From: Candidatus Burkholderia humilis
Lineage (GTDB): Bacteria; Pseudomonadota; Gammaproteobacteria; Burkholderiales; Burkholderiaceae
Direction: 5' to 3'
Assembly (NCBI GenBank): GCA_001184405.1
Contig: LFMX01000019.1
Span: forward strand, 1 to 64,000
Length of the DNA: 64,000 bases
Part shown: positions 20,048-29,539 of the stretch, one piece after another
Layout: each line of letters opens with the position of its first letter
Position numbering within the stretch: position 1 is the stretch's first letter
Position numbers and translations under genes: made by a program
The notes under the pieces: generated by a model
What the model was told of the DNA's origin: nothing
Databases searched by the model: none
The model's input: the letters and a program-made list of their open reading frames with translations, nothing else

Positions 20048-21199
20048 ATTAAGGTTAAGTACGTGGAATGTTTATTGTTAATTGTTATATACAATTCCAA
20101 TAAATGTTTTACTGTTAGCGTTATGCTGCCTAAAGTTTGGTATTAGAACTGACCTGTAATGTTATTGTTTGATAGGATGACAGATGGTGCCGGTCCGAGT
20201 CAGCCCTACGACCCTATCACTTCATCTCGGTTGGAGTCTCCCAGAGCCTATTATCCCGTGGAGATACCCCACCTTTTGACTTATCACGACTATGAGGTCG
20301 GTGTGACTAGGGTGTGTGATCCATTGGTTGGATCTCCGTGTGTCTGTCCTACTAGAGACCCTTATCCCTACCCCGTCTGGGTGGTACATCAGCTTGATAG
20401 GGAGAGGATGGATTTACTCCGGGTGGCGACTACGGAGCGTAGAGATCGTATAACTACTATGGAGGAGTATCACCAGCGTTTCCGGATGCAGGAGGGGATT
20501 CTTGATGAGGTGGAGGTCAAGCTGGCAGATACAGCTCACCAGCTGACAAATGTGACACAGCAGCTTACCACAGTGACGCAGCAGATGACGGCCCAGGCCC
20601 AAGAGATCGAGCGTTTGCGTCAGCGCATCCAGCATCAAGAGGAGAGGTTGCAGCGAGTCCGCCAGGACGTGGAGCCTACTATTGAGATTTCATCAGGTCA
20701 CGCTGAGCCTCAGGGCTCCGATCATAGCGTGAACCAGTCTGATGAAGCTCATGTAGCTCAGCCAGGACAGCATGCTGCTGAAGGAATTGGAGGGCATTCT
20801 GACACTGAGCCGAGTGAGGGGGGTTAGACAGAGAGTTAGTGTGTGTCTGCTATTTGGAGGATTACTTTTAGTCCTCTTTTGTATAGCTTTTGACTTAGGC
20901 CTAGTGCCTTACTTTTGTATCTATTCTAACTTTTAAGAAGTTGAACGAGCTTCTAGCGGTTGCTAGGGAGTGTTACTTCTATCTTTTCTTTAATAGCTAC
21001 TTTTGTATAAAGAAAAGATAGGGGTAACCTTTTTGGTATTGTGATGTTATGGTTATGTATATATATGTGAAATTATCGTTATGGTGTTAACTCTATATCT
21101 ACGTTTTATTGTTTGAATTCTTTGCAAGTGTTAAATATCGAATTTAAGTAGATATTGTAGAACTAAAATTTTTGCGAAACAGATGGAATTACCAAGTAC
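20048..21199 (+). other. Plant segment with a retroelement-like coiled-coil reading frame
   Basis: A frame at 20159-20827 (222 codons) encodes a Pro/Tyr-rich N-terminus (DGAGPSQPYDPITSSRLESP) and a long Gln/Thr-rich coiled coil (AHQLTNVTQQLTTVTQQMTA and following heptads). It ends in an acidic low-complexity tail. This is the style of gag-flanking or accessory frames in plant gypsy elements. It has no enzyme domain. The sequence around it is AT-rich and without other features. A function is not proposed. Confidence 0.5.
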
Positions 21200-21218
21200 C
21201 TGTCTCTGAGACACATCT
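21200..21218 (+). other. Tn5 mosaic end residue
   Basis: Nineteen bases match the mosaic end at 17 positions; both differences are T to G. The next 45 bases are G-rich and unstructured, like a decaying read tail, and bacterial coding sequence starts near 21266. It marks the left edge of the 43 kb bacterial block. Confidence 0.85.
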
Positions 21219-21265
21219 GGGTCTTGGTGGTGGCCGGGTGTGCGCGTGGGGGGTGCGGGTGGGGG

Positions 21266-21438
21266 GAAGGCGTGACGGAAGCTGCTGGCAAGTTGCACGA
21301 TGCCGGGCTGATTCATCACAGCCGTGGCTGCATCCGCGTGCTGGATCGTGAAGCGTTCGAAGCGAATGCTATGGCATCGTCAAGCGCGAGTTCGACCGGA
21401 TTCTGCCGCGTATGCGTCAGACCGAAGCGGTCGCGTAA
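21266..21438 (+). pseudogene. Crp/Fnr-type regulator, C-terminal fragment with frameshift
   Basis: The sequence encodes EGVTEAAGKLHDAGLIHHSR followed by LDREAFEA, the helix-turn-helix and wing region of Crp/Fnr regulators. Reading must then shift to CYGIVKREFDRILPRMRQTE to reach the natural stop at 21436-21438. The shift lies near 21364, where several bases seem lost. The cyclic-nucleotide or effector domain is missing because the gene begins at the adapter junction. The call rests on the conserved tail of the family and is fairly secure; which regulator it is cannot be told. Confidence 0.7.
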
Positions 21439-21459
21439 GCCTTAAGTCACATTACCGTA

Positions 21460-22164
21460 TCAAGCAAAGAAATCGACGGCGCCTGTTTTGAGGTCGTACA
21501 TCGCGCCGGCCAGCTTGATCATATGTTCACGGTCGAGGCCGGCCAAAATCGGGCTGTCGCCGCGAATGGTGGCGAGTGTCAATTCGACGTTCGTGCGCGC
21601 GACGGCATCGACGAATGCGCAGTTGGCGGCGGTGCGCTCGCCGTCATAGCGCGTTTGCTGCACGGCGGGTTTGATCCGGTCGAGCAGTTGCGTGAGATGC
21701 CCCAGCTCGACGTTCGCAATCGCGCCCTTGATTGTGCCGCAGGCCGTGTGTCCCATCACGAGCACCACTTTTGCGCCCATCAGCTTGCACGCGAATTCGA
21801 TGCTGCCGAGGATATCGTCATTCTCGACATTGCCCGCGCCGCGGCAATTGAAAATATCGCCGATGCCGAGATCCATGATGACCTCGGCCGGCGCGCGTGA
21901 ATCGATACAACTCAGCAACACGGCTGCCGGATATTGACCGGCCGCGCTCGCGCGCTGCTCGCGCAGATAATTGCGCGCCTTTCGCTCGCTTTTTTGAAAA
22001 CGCGCATTGCCGTGCTTCATGTCCTCGATGATTTCGTCGGGCGACATGGCATCGCGCTGGGCTTTCGTCAGGGCATCGGCTTGGGCGTTGATTGGCAGGG
22101 CGGCGGCGCTCGCGATCAGAAAACGCCGGCGGCGCGCGCAGGGGCAGGGGAGTGCGTCACGCAT
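21460..22164 (-). CDS. Beta-class carbonic anhydrase with Tat-like signal
   Basis: The protein interconverts CO2 and bicarbonate. Zinc ligands and the dyad are visible in SCIDSRAPAEVIMDLGIGDI (Cys, Asp-x-Arg) and MGHTACGTIKGA (His, Cys), with GAGNVENDDILGSIEFA between them. The start at 22164 gives 234 residues beginning MRDALPCPCARRRRFLIASA, where a twin-arginine-like stretch precedes a hydrophobic segment. This suggests Tat export to the periplasm, as in other Burkholderia carbonic anhydrases with a long leader. A start 16 codons earlier is possible. The frame is intact. It converges with the Crp-like fragment on the other strand. Confidence 0.88.
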   Translation of the reverse strand: MRDALPCPCARRRRFLIASAAALPINAQADALTKAQRDAMSPDEIIEDMKHGNARFQKSERKARNYLREQRASAAGQYPAAVLLSCIDSRAPAEVIMDLGIGDIFNCRGAGNVENDDILGSIEFACKLMGAKVVLVMGHTACGTIKGAIANVELGHLTQLLDRIKPAVQQTRYDGERTAANCAFVDAVARTNVELTLATIRGDSPILAGLDREHMIKLAGAMYDLKTGAVDFFA

Positions 22165-22239
22165 GATCGTCGCGCCTCGTTCGTGGGAGAGGGCTGAAGC
22201 CTGACGATTCACTATAGGCGATGCGCTAGAAAACCACCG

Positions 22240-23309
22240 TCAAACCGATTCGAGCTCAAAGTAACACAGCAACTTCCATAAAGCGTAATTGCGTGTGCGA
22301 AACGCGTATTCCAGGTCGTCGCCTTTATCGTTCGATCGGCCTAATTCGTTGTGCAGCACTTCGATTTGAAGGCAGCAGAGATAGAAAATCGTCTTCTTGA
22401 TTTCGTCGTCGAAATTCTTGATCCGCCAATACAGCAGCGCACCGAACTGCGTTTTGACTCGCTTGTAAATCTGGTTGTCGGCACGCATGCCCAACGATTT
22501 TCGATGCTCGAGCATTCTCAACACAATCCAGTACGTGTCGAGCGCTTTCGGATTATTGGCCACCACCGCAGTCAGACCGGCCGAATTCACGCGATAAAAG
22601 AAAACCGGTTCCGCCGAACTGACATACCCTTTTGCCATCGGCAACAAAATAAAGGCGAAAACCCTGTCCTCGAATCCCATGCCGTCGGGAAATTGCACGC
22701 TTCGCATGAGTTCACGCCGGATCACTTTCCCCCACGCATACCCGACAACTCGATCTTGTCCGGATCTGCACCGGTTAAAACAGCGTCCTTGAAAATTTGC
22801 TTTCTCTGCACATTGTTCTCGACGTCCACCGTGCAATAACTGCCCTGCACGATATCCGCGTCATGCTGCAAAGCGCGAGAGAGCAAAGTCTCGACGCAAT
22901 TGTCGGAAATATAGTCATCGGAATCGACGAACATGACGTATTTTCCTCGCGCGCGCTTCAATCCTTCATTACGCGTAACGGACAGGCCGCTATTCTTGAT
23001 TCTAAAAATGGTGAACCGCGGGCGATTCGCATATCCAGCCAGAATGGCTGCTGAACTGTCAGTGGAGCCGTCATCCGTAATGATCACCTCGTAAGCATAC
23101 GAAGTTTTCTGATCGATGGTCGAATCAATATATTTCGCCAGATACTTCTCGACGTTATAAACCGGGACGATAATCGAGAGGAGAATATCGGTTTCGCTGT
23201 CTGGCCAGGTCAGCGTTTGCGAGCTGAATCGGTTATACGGCCTGATTTTCGCAACCTTGTTCTCCAGCGCTTTTTCGTCAAGCTTTACTTTCTGATCGCC
23301 GCCGGTCAT
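22240..23309 (-). pseudogene. Family 2 glycosyltransferase, frameshifted
   Basis: The first part, read from 23309, is a GT-A fold family 2 glycosyltransferase with LLSIIVPVYNVEKYLAKYID, VIITDDGSTDSSAAILAGYA, NSGLSVTRNEGLKRARGKY and the metal-binding FVDSDDYI. Near 22745 the frame must shift to continue with GYAWGKVIRRELMRSVQFPD and FEDRVF, the acceptor-side half seen in EpsH/EpsJ-like enzymes. It would have built a surface polysaccharide or teichoic-like glycan. Both halves are well conserved, so the frameshift looks recent. No other polysaccharide genes are adjacent, so its pathway is unknown. Confidence 0.85.
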
Positions 23310-23529
23310 CTTCAGAAAACCGGCGATAAACGAGAGAAAGAAACAGAAAACCGAATCGCATGCCTTGGCAATGACCGGCGACCGCGTCGCTTTAACCAGA
23401 TACCGATACCTTGCTCATGCATCGGCGGCGCGCAGGCCGCGCATCAGGGCGAAACTAAAGAGGCGAAGCCTTGAGTATCGGAACCGCATTGCGAGACAAA
23501 AACGAATCGGGATGCGAGGGGGACAGGGA

Positions 23530-23880
23530 ATGAGAACACGGGCGACGGTGCTGCTGACGCGCCATCACGCAGTGCTGCTGGTCAGGGAACGCGGCGGGCC
23601 GTGGCTGCTGCCGGGCGCATCGGTGGGCATCGAGGAACTCGCGATGGTCGCGGCCATACACGGCCTGCATCGCGATACGGGCGTCGAGGCGCAGGCGGCG
23701 GCGTTTCTGTTTCAGCAAGTGTCGGCGCAGCATCTGCACAGTGTGTTTCGCGTGGCGATTCCGGACGATCTGCATCCACGGCTAAGCCCGATCGGTCAAT
23801 ACGACGAGGTGCGCTGGATCGATGTCTCGCAACTCGGCCACATGCCCATGACGCCCGGCACGCGCGCGGATTACTGGTAA
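23530..23880 (+). CDS. Nudix-like hydrolase with degenerate Nudix box
   Basis: The 116-residue protein has the beginning of a Nudix fold: AVLLVRERGGPWLLPGASVG, then a helix EELAMVAAIHGLHRDTGVEA. Active Nudix enzymes have GX5EX7REUXEEXGU; here the REUXEE part reads HGLHRDTG, so the metal-binding Glu residues are missing and hydrolase activity is doubtful. The tail (YDEVRWIDVSQLGHMPMTPG) keeps the usual Trp segment. Start ATG at 23530 follows a GGGGGACAGGG purine stretch that can serve as ribosome binding site. A hairpin terminator follows the stop by 20 bases. It could be a ligand-binding relative and not an enzyme. Confidence 0.7.
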   Translation: MRTRATVLLTRHHAVLLVRERGGPWLLPGASVGIEELAMVAAIHGLHRDTGVEAQAAAFLFQQVSAQHLHSVFRVAIPDDLHPRLSPIGQYDEVRWIDVSQLGHMPMTPGTRADYW

Positions 23881-23900
23881 GCGTGGCGTCGAATGAAAAA

Positions 23901-23933
23901 GCCTCCTGACGATGGGTGAACGCGTCAGGAGGC
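23901..23933 (+). terminator. Rho-independent-type hairpin after the Nudix-like gene
   Basis: GCCTCCTGAC (23901-23910) pairs perfectly with GTCAGGAGGC (23924-23933), followed by TTTGCTTTT. The position 20 bases after a stop codon fits a terminator. Confidence 0.75.
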
Positions 23934-24126
23934 TTTGCTTTTGCGCGGCCAGAAAGCACGACGTCCCTTCGAAGAACGCTGCCAGGCAATCATCAGTGAT
24001 TGCGGCTTCAACACCGCGAAGCATTGCTGCCCGTCATTTGTATTAAAAGCCTGCGTAAGATATGATGAAAAGCACGACGCGTCGGTCATGCAATTCAATA
24101 GTCCTTACTTTTACAGCAGGTTTTAG

Positions 24127-24293
24127 ATGAAAAATTCACTGCAGTTGTCTTGCTCGCCTTGTCAGTCTTGTCGATTTCCCGCGCTGCATTCGCAAATGAC
24201 GGCGCTAACTGCACTAACTGGATGCGCTGGGACGGCACGCAATACGTCCCGGTCCAGATTTGCGACGGCGACATCGGATTTGCGGCTCAATAA
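24127..24293 (+). pseudogene. Small secreted protein with one-base deletion in its first codons
   Basis: As written the frame from the ATG has no sense, but adding one A in the AAAAA run after ATG gives a 55-residue product. It would begin MKKFTAVVLLALSVLSISRA and AFA, a classical Sec signal peptide with a plausible cleavage site, then a short Cys-containing mature part (NCTNWMRWDGTQYVPVQICD) ending at TAA 24291-24293. The codon pattern of the corrected frame is that of neighbouring genes. It is either a phase-variable or mutated gene, or a homopolymer sequencing error. The family is not recognised. Confidence 0.55.
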
Positions 24294-24344
24294 GACCGCC
24301 ACGCACCGCGATCGAAATCGCGACGCGTTCGTTTCTCGACGCAA

Positions 24345-25082
24345 TCAGAACGTATAGTTGACCGACAAAAACGTCACGATCGGATCCAGCTTGATCTTCG
24401 ATTCACTGCGCACCTGACCGACAGCCGAGTTCGTCGTTAGCGTCGCGTGCGCCGACAACCACATATACGACACCGAAAACGCCGCCGACCAGTGCTTGTT
24501 GAAGTTGTACGACAGGCCCGCATTCACCACCGGCGCGAACGAGCTGCTGATATGCGCGCTGATCAGACCGGTCAGCGCCGCGCCCGTTTGCGGCGTGTAG
24601 AGGAACGCGCCGTTCTTCATCGGCTGGCTCAGCTTCACATCCGAAAACCATACATACGATGCACCCGCGCCCACGTAAGGACGCAACGCGCTCTGCGGGC
24701 TCATGAAGTAGTACTTGAGCAGCAGCGTCGGGCTCCATTCGCGCGCCGTGCCGAGTTCGCCGAGTGCGCCGAGCGTGCCTTCGCCATCGAGATGAAACTT
24801 CGGCGGCACGCCGAACACGCCTTCCGCGGCGATGTGATCGGTTAGGAAGTACTGCAAGGTCAGGCCGAACGTGTCGGCGTCGCTGCCCGATGCGCCCGCG
24901 CCCGCCTTGACCGTCGATTGACCGAGCGCGCTCACGTTGAACGCGCCGCTCGAGTCTTGCGGCGCGAAGTGCATCCAGCCCGCGTTGACCTGAAAACTGC
25001 CTGCGGATTGCGCATGCGCGCCGCTTGCGATGGCCACGCCCGACGCTGCGAGCGCTGCGCATGCAATGTGTTTCAGCTTCAT
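24345..25082 (-). CDS. ompW: OmpW-family outer membrane protein
   Basis: The 245-residue protein starts MKLKHIACAALAASGVAIAS with a signal peptide ending at AHAQ. Its mature part is an eight-stranded barrel of OmpW type: FQVNAGWMHFAPQDSSG, LTLQYFLTDHIAAEGVFG, SPTLLLKYYF, RPYVGAGASYVWFSD, VNAGLSYNFNKHWSAAFS and a terminal strand DPIVTFLSVNYTF with the C-terminal Phe required for barrel assembly. OmpW proteins form a narrow hydrophobic channel in the outer membrane and are linked to uptake of small hydrophobic compounds and to stress. The frame is intact. Its start is 4 bases from the end of the TenA-like gene, so the two may be cotranscribed. Confidence 0.9.
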   Translation of the reverse strand: MKLKHIACAALAASGVAIASGAHAQSAGSFQVNAGWMHFAPQDSSGAFNVSALGQSTVKAGAGASGSDADTFGLTLQYFLTDHIAAEGVFGVPPKFHLDGEGTLGALGELGTAREWSPTLLLKYYFMSPQSALRPYVGAGASYVWFSDVKLSQPMKNGAFLYTPQTGAALTGLISAHISSSFAPVVNAGLSYNFNKHWSAAFSVSYMWLSAHATLTTNSAVGQVRSESKIKLDPIVTFLSVNYTF

Positions 25083-25116
25083 TGTTTTCTCTTCTCGTGT
25101 TCGAAATCCGGCACGA

Positions 25117-25849
25117 CTACAGGCAGCAGTCGAGGCGCATCTTGAAGCACTCGTAACTCATCTGGATGCTGTGCTTGACCGCCTGCACCTCGTCGACGCC
25201 CGGCGCATTGCCCAGCAGCGTCGCGACGATTTCCAGCGCTTCCCACGGATGCGCATCGTCGTAATGGGCGTGTAGGCTGAGCCAGCGCATGGCCTTGCGG
25301 CGCATTGCGGCGGAGAAGCTGTTGGCGTAGGTATCGCTGCTGCAGACGAAGGTGGACCATTCGCCGGTCACGCCTTCGATCGCGAAATTGGTCGTCGCGA
25401 TGCTCGCCGCGAGCGGATCGCCGCCGCTGCTTTTCCAGCACCAGTGCGACAGCGCATAGGCCATGGCCGCTCGCCTTGAGCAACGCGCGCTTGCTGACAT
25501 CGTGCGCGGCGGCCCAATCGACCCAGTAATCGGCGTGATTCTGCTCGACGCGGATATTGCGCGTGAGATAGCGCTGCGCCAGGTCTTCGCCGCGCGAATG
25601 TCCGTAGCGCACCTTTTGCAGATTCATCGCCATGTACTGCGGGAACTGCTCGACAACCGGCCAGCCGTTGACCAGAAACGCTTTGGCCTGACGCTGTTCC
25701 AGCTTGGCTTCGCGCATCGCGGCGAAGATCGGATGGCCGATGACCGTTTGCCTGGCCGCGAGCGTATCGGCCAGCACGTCGCCCAGCCAGGCGGGGTAGC
25801 TGGCGATATCCTTTAAGTTGCCAACGCACTGAAAAGTGGGATCCAACAT
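25117..25849 (-). pseudogene. TenA/PqqC-like (heme-oxygenase-fold) protein, frameshifted
   Basis: The N-terminal half read from 25849 has GHPIFAAMREAKLEQRQAKA, FLVNGWPVVEQFPQYMAMNL and RNIRVEQNHADYWVDWAAAH. The second half, in another frame, has YALSHWCWKSSGG, FAIEGVTGEWSTFV and LSLHAHYDDAHPWEALEIVA. His and Glu residues arranged over helices are those of the TenA/PqqC/heme-oxygenase fold, where related diiron members oxidise small metabolites. The shift lies near 25450. It would encode about 240 residues. Whether it acts in thiamine salvage or is one of the uncharacterised diiron enzymes cannot be told. It lies upstream of ompW in the same direction. Confidence 0.7.
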
Positions 25850-25855
25850 CTCCTC

Positions 25856-28262
25856 CTACGTGCTTGCAAGAAATTCGACGTTTTGCGCCCAAAGCGCAGG
25901 GCGGCCGACATGAAAGCCCTGAACGAAGTCCACGCCCATCACATCCAGCGCGCGCAAAATGGCTTCGCTCTCGACGTATTCGGCGATGGTCAGACGCCCC
26001 ATCGAATGGCCGATATCGTTGATTGCCGCCACCATGTCTCTGTTAACGGCATCCTTGAGCATGTCCTTGATGAATCCGCCGTCGATCTTGATGTAATCGA
26101 CCGGAAGATGTTTCAGATAGCCGAAGGAAGACATGCCCGCGCCGAAGTCATCGAGCGAGAATTTGCAGCCGCGCTTCTTCAGTTCGCGGATAAAGCGCGC
26201 GGCCGCGGCGAGATTGGCGACCGCGGTGGTTTCGGTGACTTCGAAGCAGATCGATTCCGGCGCGACGCCGCTCGTCTCGAACAGCGTGCAGGAATTGCAG
26301 AAAGCGCTCGTCACCGATCGACGCGCCCGACAGGTTGATCGCGTATTGCGTGCCCGTCGGGATTGCCGGTGCGCGCGAGCGTCGCGAACACGGCGCGCAC
26401 CACCCAGCGGTCGATCGCGCACATCAGGCCGTAGCGCTCGGCGGCGGGCATGAAGAAATTCGGCGAGATGATCTGCCCCCTTCGTCCACCATGCGCAGCA
26501 GCACTTCGACATGACGCGGATGCGCGCCGTGCGCGTGCATCGGGCGAATCTCCTGCGCGTAAAGACAGAAGCGATGGTTCGCGAGCGCATCCTTGATGCG
26601 TCCGCACCACGACATGGCGCTCGTGTGACGCGTGAGTTCCTTGTCGCCGCGCATCGCCAGATGCACGCGATCGCGCCCGCGTTCCTTCGCGAGATAACAC
26701 GCGATATCGCCGAAACGCATGGCGGTTTCCATATCGAGACCGCGCAGATCGACTAGTCCGATGCTCACGCTCGTCGATAGCGTATGCGTCTCGCACGACC
26801 ACTCGAACGCCGCGACTTCCGCGCGCAGACACTCGGCGATCTGCAGCGCGTGCTGCTCGTCGCAATCGGGCATCAGCGCGGCGAATTCGTCGCTGCCCAG
26901 ACGCGTGAGCGAATCTTCATCGCGCAAGCACTTTTTGATGAGCGCGGCGACTTCGCGCAGCATCGTGTCACCGGCGGCGTGGCCGTAGGCATCGTTGACG
27001 ACCTTGAACTGGTCGAGGTCGAGCATCATCAGCATGCACGGGCGCGGCGGGTGCATGTCGTGCGCCTGCGCGTGTGTATCGAGCGATGCAAAGAGCCGCC
27101 GCTCGAACTCAGTCCGATTGAAGAGCTCCGTCAAGCCATCGTGCGATGCCTGCCACGCGAGGTTCGATACGTACTCGCGCTCGCGCGCCATGTTGCGCAA
27201 CAGGAGCACGACGCCGGTGATGGTGTCGGACGTGTCGTGCACGAGCGAGGTGATTGCCTGCACGACGGTTTCGCCGCCCTGCACGTTGGTCAGCACGAGA
27301 TCGGCGCAGGGATCGGACGGATCAGCGCGCAGCGCCTGCTCGATCAGATCGATGGGACGCCGGTCCCATTCGCGCACGATCGACACCAGCGCCGTCAGCG
27401 GACGATTCACGCGGGTGGCGGCATCGCGGCAAAAGAGCCGTTCGGCGACCGGATTGATGAACTCGACCAGACACGTCGGACCGACCGAAATCACCGCCTC
27501 GCCGATCGAACCGAGCGTGGCTTTGGCGCGCGCCTCGCTGCGGCGCAACGCGTTTTCCGTCGCGAGCCGCGCGGTGATGAAGTGCCGCGCGTACCAGACG
27601 GACAGCGAGACGAGCAGCATCGCGACCACGACATTGATGACGAAGAGCAGCATCGCGGTTTGCCGGAACGCGGCGCCGAGGACATCGGCGAAGGCGCGCG
27701 AGATCGGCGCGATCGACGCGTTGATGTTCCACACTTCGCCCGTCAAATGCTCGACCTCGATGTTGCCCGATGGCCCTGCGGCCCTGGCGGCGCGGAATTG
27801 CCTTGCGGCGACGGTGAGTTACTCGACGAGCGCGTCGCCGCGCGTCCAGTACGCGACGGCTTCCTCGAAGTAGCTCGCGCGGCGGAAGGTGCGGAAGACC
27901 CAGATGACCGCGCCGACATCGGCGGGATAGACGCCGCTTTCGAGCAGCGCGTTGCGGGCGGTGATGTCGTCGGGATCGGGCCGGTCGAGCGCGAGCCGCG
28001 CGCGCTTCAGGTTCAGCGGGAACGCGATCGCGCTTTCGTATTGGGCGAAGGCTTGCGCGTCGCCGGTCTGCGCGTAGCGGATCAGATAGAAGACGGCGTC
28101 TTTCTGACCTTTGGACCACGTGCTTTCGCCGCCGATATACGCGCGCACCAACGACATGATCGACAGGCTCGTCGCGACGAGCGCCAGCAGCGACGCGACG
28201 ACGGCCACGAACGGCCATGTCGTCTTGAACAACTGTCGGTTGGTCTTCGATGCCGCTGGCAT
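25856..28262 (-). pseudogene. Membrane-anchored PAS-GGDEF-EAL c-di-GMP protein, several lesions
   Basis: The gene would encode about 800 residues. It begins with a membrane segment (FVAVVASLLALVATSLSIMS), a periplasmic part, a second membrane segment (AMLLFVINVVVAMLLVSLSV), a PAS-like domain, a GGDEF domain whose active loop reads LTRLGSDEFAAL (GSDEF variant), then an EAL domain with FSLDDFGAGMSSFGYLKHLP and DYIKIDGGFIKDM. Lesions: an in-frame TAA at 27819-27821, and frameshifts near 26480 and 26340 inside the EAL domain, whose opening EVLLRMVDEG is cut. Such proteins make or break cyclic-di-GMP and often control cellulose, which is relevant as the decayed bcs operon is 13 kb away. Function is certainly lost in this copy. 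Confidence 0.9.
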
Positions 28263-28719
28263 GGCGAGCCTTGTTGTTGATTTTTCTGGACGCGGCGACT
28301 ACGCGCCTTTTTCTTCACTCGTCAAAAGAAAATCGGACGATCGTTTCTCAGGGAATGCGTGTCGTTTCGATTAATAACGGCACGAATTCGAAAAAATTGA
28401 GGCTCTATTCGAATTGATTCGCGGATCGGAATAATAGCGGCGGAAAAGCGTCGGCCGCGTTTAAATCGCAGGAATTGAGTGTGGTGTTGTTTTTGCGCGG
28501 CGGTAAGTTCGTCCGCCGGGTCGCGGCGCGTGGGGCTTAAGGACGGGGAACGGCGCCCATCAATCGGCTTTAATTAGCACGGTTGTGCGCATTAAATCTT
28601 ATTGACACAGGAATAAATTACTTGCTGCGATCGATTTGATTCTTGTTTGAATTCGATGTCGAACTGATTTGATTGCCGATTTTTTTGGCACGATCAGTCT
28701 TCGGAGAAAATGCTCAGCC
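28263..28719. other. Intergenic region
   Basis: About 450 bases without a reading frame of quality, AT-richer than the flanking genes. It contains the divergent promoter of the GGDEF/EAL gene and the downstream side of the small gene at 28720. No hairpin with a T run or operator-like palindrome stood out. Confidence 0.5.
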
Positions 28720-28920
28720 TTATTGATGCCCGTCGATCCATTCACGTGCCCACGCCAGCCCGGCGATGAGTGCTTCTTCCTCGGTCTGGAAGACATCGAG
28801 AATGCCGCTGCTTTGCACCACGCGGCCTTCGCGCACGACGGTTCCGCTCGCGGCGAAGCCCCCGTCCTGTTCGATCGAGTGACCGTAGATCGAAAAGCCT
28901 TTATAAAGCTCTGCTTCCAT
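28720..28920 (-). CDS. Small conserved-type hypothetical protein (66 aa)
   Basis: The start at 28920 (MEAELYKGFSIYGHSIEQDG) gives a compact acidic protein: a two-stranded beta hairpin region, then VVREGRVVQSSGIL, then a helix EEEALIAGLAWAREWIDGHQ. The layout (beta strands with a final helix) is like small single-domain proteins common in Burkholderiales. No catalytic motif or signal peptide is visible. The function is unknown. An open extension upstream exists but has atypical codon use, so the shorter start was chosen. Confidence 0.6.
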   Translation of the reverse strand: MEAELYKGFSIYGHSIEQDGGFAASGTVVREGRVVQSSGILDVFQTEEEALIAGLAWAREWIDGHQ

Positions 28921-29260
28921 CGTGTGATTGTCGTGAGTTGGCGCGGCCAGACTGCAACATACCACGCCGTGCGACTGCTTCGATGACAAAGATTTGCAAA
29001 TCCGACTGCCGAACGAACCGCGCTTGGTTAGGTATTCGAACAAATACGACGTCGATATATCGCAACTAACTGTCGATTCCGTGCGCCTACGAAAACCTTT
29101 CAAATCGCTCGTTGAACGGCTGGGAAAGCCATCAATCGGGCGATTTCCGGACGCCGGGCAATTTTCGACATCGACGGCGGGGCTTGCCTCACGCGCGCCA
29201 GATGCGGTAGGGTGACGCTCAATCCGCGTCTATCGGGCGCTTCATCAGGAAAATGTAATC
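28921..29260. promoter_or_regulatory. Intergenic region upstream of HU
   Basis: The 340 bases separate two divergent genes and should carry both promoters. An AT-richer patch lies at about 28980-29060. The HU start is preceded by AGGAAAATGTAATC, where AGGA serves as ribosome binding site. No clear -35/-10 pair could be assigned. Confidence 0.4.
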
Positions 29261-29539
29261 ATGAATAAACAGGAACTCATCGACGCAGTCTCGGCCGAAA
29301 CCGGCGATAGCAAGGCCAGCACCGGCGCCGCCATCGACGCAATCTTCGACGCGGTCATGACCGCCGTCACGCGCGGCGACACGGTTCAGCTGATCGGCTT
29401 CGGCTCGTTCTCGAGCGGCGCACGCGTCGAACGCACCGGCCGCAACTCGTCGACAGGCGAATCCATCACGATTCCGGCTGCCAAGACCGTCAAGTTCACG
29501 GCTGGCAAGGCGTTCAAGGATTCGGTCAACGCCGCTTAA
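29261..29539 (+). CDS. hupA: HU-family DNA-binding protein
   Basis: The 92-residue protein begins [20 protein letters not shown] and has the HU/IHF signature [20 protein letters not shown] and the DNA-binding arm region [20 protein letters not shown], ending [15 protein letters not shown] bends and compacts DNA non-specifically. The gene is intact and has the high-quality codon use of a highly expressed gene. It is convergent with the AbiEii-like pseudogene and their stop codons overlap. The symbol is by family; the paralogue cannot be specified. Confidence 0.93.
   Translation: MNKQELIDAVSAETGDSKASTGAAIDAIFDAVMTAVTRGDTVQLIGFGSFSSGARVERTGRNSSTGESITIPAAKTVKFTAGKAFKDSVNAA

Noticed and set aside
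1-21265. Natural transfer of bacterial genes into a plant genome, or of retrotransposons into bacteria
   Set aside because: Four of the joins carry adapter remnants and homopolymer tails, and others fall exactly at gene ends or inside genes. Chimeric assembly is the simpler explanation.
26784-28280. A 498-codon plus-strand frame opposite the GGDEF/EAL gene
   Set aside because: Arg/Gly/Ala-rich composition typical of an antisense shadow; the minus strand encodes recognised domains even though broken.
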